A program made the position numbers and the translations under genes. Shown piece after piece: positions 14,645-18,420 of a stretch of DNA of 18,420 bases. The notes under the pieces are model-generated. The model was not told the DNA's origin. It saw nothing but the letters and a program-made list of their open reading frames with translations, and did no database searches. Numbering within the stretch: the stretch's first letter is position 1; each line of letters starts with the position of its first letter. The stretch is from Patescibacteria group bacterium (GTDB lineage: Bacteria > Patescibacteriota > Patescibacteriia > Patescibacteriales > GWC2-42-12): the NCBI GenBank assembly GCA_018827685.1, contig JAHJXD010000073.1:1-18420 (forward strand). Reading direction: 5' to 3'.

Positions 14645-15412
14645 TTAATATATCTTTACCGGCGTGCCAACCGGCGCCCAATTATATAAAAACTCGGCCG
14701 GTCCTACTCCTAACCTAACGCAACCGTGGGAAACAGGTATGCCTAAATGATTTTCTCCTTCTTTGGTTCTATTTGGCCACTCAGGCAATTCATGAATTCC
14801 AAAATATCCATTTTTTAAACTCATCCAATATGGCATCCACAGGCCGTATTTTGACCAAGCCCGAAGCGCTTTTCCGTCTATTTTAAAATTTCCCCTAGGC
14901 GTCTGCATGCTTAATTTACCAGAAGAAATTTTAAATTCTCCCATTCTTACATTATTTAAAAAATAATATAATTTTTGCTCTTTACCTGTATTAATTTCTA
15001 TTTTTTTACTTAATTTTACATTTCCCGCTTTAAGCGGATCATAACCATTGTTAATTTCCTCTCCATCTTTATGCCCGTCATTGTCAGTATCTGGATTAGT
15101 TAAATCAGTATGAAAATTCAGTTCCATTCTATCTGATAGCCCATCACTATCATAATCATTATCTTTTAATTTAACTTTCTTTGAGCTGAGCGGAGAATAA
15201 CCATTATTTAATTCCAACCAATCATTGTAACCATCGCCATCAGTATCCGGATTCAAAGGATTAGTATGATAAATTTCAACCTCATCTTTATCCTGCACGC
15301 CGTCGTTATCACTGTCTAATTGAGTCTTGGCTAAAGCAGGTATTGCTATCAAACACACCAGAATAATAATTACACAATATTTTAATTGATTTATAATTCT
15401 CATCATCGGCAT
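14645..15412 (-). CDS. secreted L,D-transpeptidase with thrombospondin type 3-like calcium repeats
   Basis: The 255-residue product has a signal peptide or membrane anchor (hydrophobic 11-27, ending IPALA). Four Asp-rich calcium-binding repeats follow: DSDNDGVQDKDE (33-44), DTDGDGYNDWLE (56-67), DYDSDGLSDRME (86-97) and DTDNDGHKDGEE (108-119). The YkuD-type catalytic domain runs from about 135 to the end, with His207 in GIHELP and the catalytic Cys231 in VSHGCVRLG (227-235). Such enzymes make 3-3 cross-links in peptidoglycan or attach proteins to it. Starts at Met1, 3 or 4 are all possible. It lies between the Rrf2 regulator (21 nt) and iscU (3 nt), so it is probably under iron-sulfur control. 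Confidence 0.88.
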   Translation of the reverse strand: MPMMRIINQLKYCVIIILVCLIAIPALAKTQLDSDNDGVQDKDEVEIYHTNPLNPDTDGDGYNDWLELNNGYSPLSSKKVKLKDNDYDSDGLSDRMELNFHTDLTNPDTDNDGHKDGEEINNGYDPLKAGNVKLSKKIEINTGKEQKLYYFLNNVRMGEFKISSGKLSMQTPRGNFKIDGKALRAWSKYGLWMPYWMSLKNGYFGIHELPEWPNRTKEGENHLGIPVSHGCVRLGVGPAEFLYNWAPVGTPVKIY

Positions 15413-15433
15413 ATTATTCGTAAATTTGTATAC

Positions 15434-15835
15434 TTATAATAACTTACTTAATCTAAGATTTTTCAAAGTCTTCATAATCAACTCTTGAATTTTAACTAAT
15501 GCCATAGTGGCGGAACAAGTACAATTTTTTTTACAATAAACTTTACCAAGCTTATCTAAACAATGGAATAAACTCATCTTGCCTTCCAGAGCGTTGATTA
15601 TTTCATAAACTGTAATTTGACGCGCTGGTTTGGCTAATTTATAACCGCCGCCAGCTCCTTTGATTGATTTAACCAAACCAGCCTTTTTTAAATTAGCAAA
15701 TAGTGTTTCCAAATATTTTAAAGAAATAGCTTCTTCCATGGCAATGACTGACAAAGCTAAATTAGACTCATTAAAATGTTTAGCCAAATTAATAATTGCT
15801 CTTAAACCATAAGTGGCGCGTGTTGAAAATTTCAT
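15434..15835 (-). CDS. Rrf2/IscR-family regulator with four candidate cluster cysteines
   Basis: The 133-residue product is a winged-helix Rrf2 protein: MKFSTRATYGLRAIINLA at the start, a recognition region LKYLETLFANLKKAGLVKS (39-57), and the wing GAGGGYKLAKP (60-70). Downstream are His91, Cys92, Cys101, Cys105 and Cys107. IscR binds its 2Fe-2S cluster with Cys92, Cys98, Cys104 and His107; spacing here differs but a cluster is plausible. It is the first gene of the isc operon, and its promoter overlaps a palindrome of the IscR type, so autorepression is inferred. Redox regulators of the same family with other ligands are the alternative. Confidence 0.88.
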   Translation of the reverse strand: MKFSTRATYGLRAIINLAKHFNESNLALSVIAMEEAISLKYLETLFANLKKAGLVKSIKGAGGGYKLAKPARQITVYEIINALEGKMSLFHCLDKLGKVYCKKNCTCSATMALVKIQELIMKTLKNLRLSKLL

Positions 15836-15878
15836 ACACTACAAATTATGAACTTACCAATAATAAATTCTCTTAATT

Positions 15879-15895
15879 CCTACTAAATTAGTTGG
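15879..15895 (-). promoter_or_regulatory. palindromic operator resembling an IscR type 1 site
   Basis: On the minus strand the site reads CCAACTAATTTAGTAGG, an imperfect palindrome of 17 bp (one mismatched pair plus the centre). It matches the core of the IscR type 1 consensus, YYGACTRWWWYAGTCRR, at all but two positions (A for G, and A for C). It lies immediately after the predicted -10 (15903-15908), so it would cover the transcription start. A bound regulator would block transcription of the isc operon. Confidence 0.65.
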
Positions 15896-15902
15896 TGTTA
15901 AT

Positions 15903-15930
15903 ATAATATCATATATTATATTACTGTCAA
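15903..15930 (-). promoter_or_regulatory. promoter of the rrf2-isc operon
   Basis: On the minus strand TTGACA (15930-15925) is a perfect -35. It is followed after 16 nt by TG-A-TATTAT (-10 at 15908-15903, with an extended TGn). Transcription would start near 15896, about 60 nt before the regulator's ATG and inside the operator. Confidence 0.75.
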
Positions 15931-15935
15931 GCAGT

Positions 15936-15963
15936 CCATTGACAATTTTCCATTGACAATTTT
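15936..15963. repeat. 14-bp exact tandem duplication carrying TTGACA
   Basis: CCATTGACAATTTT occurs at 15936-15949 and again at 15950-15963. Each copy contains a perfect -35 hexamer. Only the second copy is at a useful distance from a -10 (see the rpmA promoter). The duplication may be a recent slip in the regulatory region. Confidence 0.8.
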
Positions 15964-15980
15964 TGTCATTTTGCTATTAT
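15953..15980 (+). promoter_or_regulatory. promoter of rpmA with an overlapping palindrome
   Basis: TTGACA at 15953-15958 and TATTAT at 15975-15980 are 16 nt apart. The 15-bp palindrome TGACAATTTTTGTCA (15954-15968) overlaps the -35 and may be an operator. The predicted start near 15987 gives a leader of about 170 nt before rpmA, which holds a small hairpin (CCGAA-AGAGCA-TTCGG, 16026-16041) and a 7-nt tandem repeat. The promoter is back to back with the isc promoter, the two -35 boxes lying about 22 bp apart. Confidence 0.65.
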
Positions 15981-16023
15981 AAGATTATCATTGAATGTCA
16001 TGTTTGGCATAAATTTCCAATCT

Positions 16024-16051
16024 ATCCGAAAGAGCATTCGGTCACAGTCCC
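16024..16051 (-). repeat. GGGACTG-type dispersed repeat, copy B
   Basis: Read on the minus strand this segment runs from GGGACTGTGACC to CTTTCGGAT and matches copy A after pilO at about 24 of 28 positions. It lies in the rpmA leader, so the rpmA transcript carries its reverse complement, which folds into a 5-bp hairpin. Confidence 0.6.
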
Positions 16052-16119
16052 ATTATTACTAAATAATAATTTTTAAACAATTTTCAAAATATTAATTTTT
16101 GATTTTCGTGTAGTTTTAA

Positions 16120-16147
16120 TTGAAAATTGAAAATTGAAAATTGAAAA
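16120..16147. repeat. four exact tandem copies of TTGAAAA
   Basis: Four uninterrupted 7-nt units end 10 nt before the rpmA ATG. They are A-rich and could help ribosome binding in the absence of a Shine-Dalgarno sequence, or vary in number by slippage. Confidence 0.85.
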
Positions 16148-16157
16148 TTAATATAAT

Positions 16158-16439
16158 ATGGCGCATAAAAAAGCTGGCGGTTCTACAGTATTAGGCCGCG
16201 ATTCGCAAAGTCAACGATTAGGCGTAAAACTCCAGGACGGAGAATACGCTAAAGCCGGATCAATTATTATCCGCCAACGCGGAACTAAATACCGCGCCGG
16301 CAAAAACGTTAAAATCGGCAAAGACGATACTTTATTCGCTTTAACTGCCGGACTAGTAAAATTCGCCACGAAAAAAATAAAAAAATACACTGGCAAACTT
16401 CAGGTCGTGAAAATCGTCAGCATCACAGCGCAAAAATAA
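16158..16439 (+). CDS. rpmA: 50S ribosomal protein L27
   Basis: L27 is a large-subunit protein whose N-terminal tail reaches the peptidyl transferase centre. The 93-residue product begins MAHKKAGGST and contains GRDSQSQRLGVK (13-24) and the IIIRQRGTKYRAGKNV stretch (36-51), the standard family core. The tail starts directly with AHKK, without the cleaved leader found in many Firmicutes. The usual partner rplU (L21) is not next to it. The ATG follows an AT-rich stretch with no Shine-Dalgarno sequence. Confidence 0.96.
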   Translation: MAHKKAGGSTVLGRDSQSQRLGVKLQDGEYAKAGSIIIRQRGTKYRAGKNVKIGKDDTLFALTAGLVKFATKKIKKYTGKLQVVKIVSITAQK

Positions 16440-16454
16440 CCTCAATGTTATATT

Positions 16455-16482
16455 GGGTTGTGGTCCAATGCCATATCAAATC
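16455..16482 (+). repeat. possible divergent third copy of the GGGACTG repeat
   Basis: GGGTTGTGGTCCAATGCC to ATC at 16482 matches copy A at about 21 of 29 aligned positions with one gap. It can form a short stem, ATTGGG (16452-16457) with TCCAAT (16464-16469). It lies just after rpmA. The similarity is weak enough to be chance. Confidence 0.3.
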
Positions 16483-16506
16483 TTTTCTTATTCTAAGTAT
16501 AACTAT

Positions 16507-17010
16507 ATGCTGGAAAAACAAAATTTATCTGATAAATTAAGTAAAAAAATTATAGGCTGGAGCATACCGGAATATGACAAGCATGAACGGAAAAAACATT
16601 GGTATATTATTTCCGCCAGCGTCGGTTTAATATTTATAATATATTCATTTTTTAGCGGTAATTTTTTATTTGCCGCCATAATTATAATTGGCGCTCTAGT
16701 TATTATAATTCATGACGGCCGAGAGCCCATGATAATAAATTTTGTTATAACTGATGAAGGTTTAATCGTGGGTAAAAATTTTTATGATTATGATGTTATA
16801 AAAGATTTTTCCATTATTTATAAGCCTCGCGAGAACATAAAAAATTTGTATTTTGAATTTAAGAATGTGATTAAACCAAGATTATCAATCCCTCTTGGCA
16901 GCATGAATCCCTTGCCAATTCGCGAAAATTTGTTAAAGTATTTGCCTGAAGACTTGGAAAGAACCGATCAGCCTTTATCCGAGGCTTTAGCTAAAATGTT
17001 TAAATTATAA
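16507..17010 (+). CDS. two-TM membrane protein of unknown function
   Basis: The product is 167 residues from ATG 16507. After a polar N-terminus with GWSIPEYDKHERKKHWYI (about 16-33) come two membrane helices at about 33-50 and 53-70, then a soluble domain from about 73 with VITDEGLIVGKNFYDYDVIKDFSIIY, a beta-rich pattern reminiscent of bacterial PH-like domains. An upstream TTG (16453) and ATG (16468) are in frame, but they would translate the possible repeat after rpmA. I recall the W-x-x-PEY-x-x-HER pattern from other Patescibacteria proteins of unknown role; no function is assigned. Confidence 0.72.
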   Translation: MLEKQNLSDKLSKKIIGWSIPEYDKHERKKHWYIISASVGLIFIIYSFFSGNFLFAAIIIIGALVIIIHDGREPMIINFVITDEGLIVGKNFYDYDVIKDFSIIYKPRENIKNLYFEFKNVIKPRLSIPLGSMNPLPIRENLLKYLPEDLERTDQPLSEALAKMFKL

Positions 17011-17035
17011 ACTGCGTTAGAGAATAATTATTCCA

Positions 17036-17058
17036 GGCACAGGATAATCTCCTGTGCC
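17036..17058 (+). terminator. 9-bp perfect hairpin before tRNA-Ser
   Basis: GGCACAGGA and TCCTGTGCC pair perfectly around the loop TAATC. There is no T-run after it, so it is a weak candidate for a rho-independent terminator of the upstream gene. It might instead block transcription from the recombinase on the other strand or mark a processing site for the tRNA. Confidence 0.5.
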
Positions 17059-17061
17059 GTA

Positions 17062-18420
17062 TTAATTCCGGAGAGGTCGCCTAGTGGTCGATGGCGCGCG
17101 CTTGGAAAGCGCGTATACCGCAAGGTATCTAGGGTTCGAATCCCTATCTCTCCGCCAATTTTCACTTTTTGTGAAATCGTAAGAAGTTACCTCGGCGCAA
17201 AGCGCCTCGGCATGGTATTTTTCCGCTATTTTGAAGGCGTTTTTGAAATTCAAAAACAAAGTGCGGTCGGCAATGCGGAAGTTCGAACCAATCTTTTTAA
17301 GAAAATCCCGAATCCTTTCGGGATTTTCTTGTTGAGCGTATTTTTCGGCTTGGTTGGCGTCTTTTAGAAAGGCAATGGCAAGTTCGAACCGATTATTGCT
17401 CTTTCGCCCAAAAGCGATGATTTTTTCTTCTAAATCCTTTTTAGCGAGAATGAGCTTGTGTTTTTTAGTAGTATATTCCGCTTGCGACAAATTGCCGTTC
17501 AGTTGTAAATCAAGCAAACGATCAAGCTTTGTTTCTATTTCCACAAGCTCATCTCTCGCTTTTTGGGCGAAAGAGCTTTCCGCTTGGGCAAGTTTCATTT
17601 TTTCATTTTCAAAATAATTGATTGAAGTATTTGCCCAAGCGGAAGACAAAGAAACTTTTCTGATTTCCTCTTTGATTTGAGAAGTGATGGCGTCCTCTCT
17701 CGCATACCTTTGCGAACAAGGATTTTTCCGTTTGGTACATCGCAAATAATTATGACCTTTTTGCGTTTCAGTGGTAATGAAGCAACCGCACTCCCCGCAA
17801 CGGAAAAATCCTCTATACACATAAGGTTTCAGTTTTGGCGATTTCGGTTTGCTTTTGTCCGCCATCACTTCTTGAACGGAATCAAAAAGTTTCTTTGTGA
17901 TAATCGGTTCATGCTTTCCGTCATACAGTTCCCCGTTATATTCAATCATTCCGTAATAGATTTTATTCTTGAGCATATACTGATAATTTGAGACGGAAAG
18001 CATTTTGCCTTTCTTGCCAACCAAGCCAATGGAATTGATAATCTTTCGGATTTGAGCAAGGGGGTATTCGCCAGTGGCATACATTTCAAAAGCCCGCTTG
18101 ATATATTTTGCCTTTTCTTTGTCCACGGCGATACAATGGGAGTTTTTGTCGTTTATATAGCCAAGTGGCGCCCAAGCGGGCCATATTCCATTTCGCAATT
18201 TTTGCCGATGACCCCTCTTTATATTCTCCGAAAGATTATCCACATAATATTTTGATTGCCCAAAAGCGATGGACAACATAAATTTTCCCTGCGGTGTCGG
18301 ATCAAACCAAAAAGTTGGAAATTTTAGCGTGGTAATTTTCCCAGTATCAACTAAATAGATTATCCGCCCGCCGTCTATGGAATTACGAGCAAGGCGGTCG
18401 GGGTGCCACGCTAAAATTCC
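17062..18420 (-). CDS. large serine recombinase, 5' end outside the window
   Basis: The open frame runs to the right edge, so the gene is partial; 452 codons are visible and the Met at 18279 is internal. The first visible residues GILAWHPDRLARN are the end of the resolvase-type catalytic domain with the conserved DRLxR arginine; the catalytic Ser is off the window. Then come the recombinase domain (about 80-185 of the visible part), a zinc ribbon with FRCGECGC and LRCTKRKNPC (Cys at about 208, 211, 213, 228, 235), and a coiled coil rich in Lys, Glu and Leu (about 265-335). The last 31 residues, including RDSNPRYLAVYALSKRAP, are read through the antisense strand of tRNA-Ser, and the stop lies just beyond it. 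Such enzymes integrate or excise mobile elements. Confidence 0.9.
   Translation of the reverse strand, partial: GILAWHPDRLARNSIDGGRIIYLVDTGKITTLKFPTFWFDPTPQGKFMLSIAFGQSKYYVDNLSENIKRGHRQKLRNGIWPAWAPLGYINDKNSHCIAVDKEKAKYIKRAFEMYATGEYPLAQIRKIINSIGLVGKKGKMLSVSNYQYMLKNKIYYGMIEYNGELYDGKHEPIITKKLFDSVQEVMADKSKPKSPKLKPYVYRGFFRCGECGCFITTETQKGHNYLRCTKRKNPCSQRYAREDAITSQIKEEIRKVSLSSAWANTSINYFENEKMKLAQAESSFAQKARDELVEIETKLDRLLDLQLNGNLSQAEYTTKKHKLILAKKDLEEKIIAFGRKSNNRFELAIAFLKDANQAEKYAQQENPERIRDFLKKIGSNFRIADRTLFLNFKNAFKIAEKYHAEALCAEVTSYDFTKSENWRRDRDSNPRYLAVYALSKRAPSTTRRPLRN
17070..17157 (+). tRNA. tRNA-Ser (anticodon GGA)
   Basis: The 88-nt gene begins GGAGAGG and ends in discriminator G and encoded CCA. 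The acceptor arm pairs with a final G-T wobble. The anticodon stem CGCGC/GCGCG closes the loop TTGGAAA, giving anticodon GGA (17104-17106) for UCC/UCU. A long variable arm (around 17113-17129, ATACC-GCAA-GGTAT) marks it as a class II tRNA, consistent with serine, and the T-arm AGGGTTCGAATCCCT is intact. It is fully overlapped on the opposite strand by the end of the recombinase gene. Confidence 0.96.
17070..18420. mobile_element. left end of a putative integrated element at tRNA-Ser
   Basis: A serine recombinase gene abuts the 3' end of tRNA-Ser and has no stop codon of its own before it, as expected if the element integrated there and uses host sequence to finish its gene. The element would extend to the right, beyond the window. 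The att core cannot be fixed because the other end is not visible. Confidence 0.45.

Noticed and set aside
14645..15412. Thrombospondin-like adhesin as the main role of this protein
   Set aside because: The C-terminal half has a complete HGCVRLG L,D-transpeptidase site, so the Asp-rich repeats are an accessory domain.
18279..18279. Met codon at 18279 as the start of the recombinase
   Set aside because: The frame continues upstream to the window edge and encodes the conserved WHPDRLARN segment of the catalytic domain, so the true start is outside.

Overview
The window looks like a chromosome segment of a small-genome, AT-rich bacterium, most likely a member of the Candidate Phyla Radiation (Patescibacteria, Parcubacteria-like). 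This is an inference from three things: the form of the proteins (for example the MurG nucleotide loop GGTGGS in place of GGTGGH), a type IV pilus locus with no secretin or outer-membrane parts, and many short repeats that sit in intergenic spaces and even inside a core gene. The genetic code looks standard: nfu ends in TGA, and most other stops are TAA. Shine-Dalgarno sequences are weak or absent before most genes.

Layout. (1) Positions 1-3999, minus strand: a peptidoglycan/division cluster transcribed right to left as small hydrophobic protein, mraY, ftsW, murG, followed by a 46-bp GC-rich tandem repeat at the left edge. (2) 4000-4169: a divergent intergenic region with an inverted repeat and a good extended -10 promoter for the next operon. 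(3) 4170-12653, plus strand: a long type IV pilus locus in the order pilB, pilC, four prepilin-like genes (GspH/FimT-, PilV-, PilW- and PilX-like), pilM, pilN, pilO and a small one-TM protein. A second extended -10 lies directly before pilM. (4) 12661-15835, minus strand: an iron-sulfur cluster operon transcribed as Rrf2/IscR-like regulator, calcium-repeat L,D-transpeptidase, iscU, nfu, iscS. The cell-wall enzyme in the middle is unexpected. (5) 15836-16157: a 322-bp gene-free divergent region holding back-to-back promoters, an IscR-type operator, a tandem -35 duplication, an interspersed repeat copy and a 7-nt tandem repeat. (6) 16158-17010, plus strand: rpmA (ribosomal protein L27) and a two-TM protein of unknown function. 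(7) 17036-18420: a hairpin, tRNA-Ser(GGA), and on the opposite strand a large serine recombinase whose last 31 codons run through the tRNA gene in antisense. Its 5' end lies outside the window.

How it fits together. MraY and MurG make lipid I and lipid II, and FtsW polymerises them at the septum; murD is not between mraY and ftsW. PilB (assembly ATPase), PilC (platform) and PilM/N/O (inner alignment complex) form the pilus machine, and the four prepilin-like proteins probably make a priming or tip complex. No major pilin, PilT, prepilin peptidase or secretin is encoded here. IscS supplies sulfur, IscU is the scaffold, Nfu is a carrier, and the Rrf2 protein probably senses cluster status and represses its own operon through the palindrome at its transcription start. 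The right edge is probably the end of an integrated element that used the 3' end of tRNA-Ser as its target.

I found no CRISPR array, toxin-antitoxin pair or clearly new defence system. The most unusual items are the tRNA-overlapping serine recombinase, the L,D-transpeptidase inside the isc operon with its operator, and the in-frame repeat insertions in MurG.
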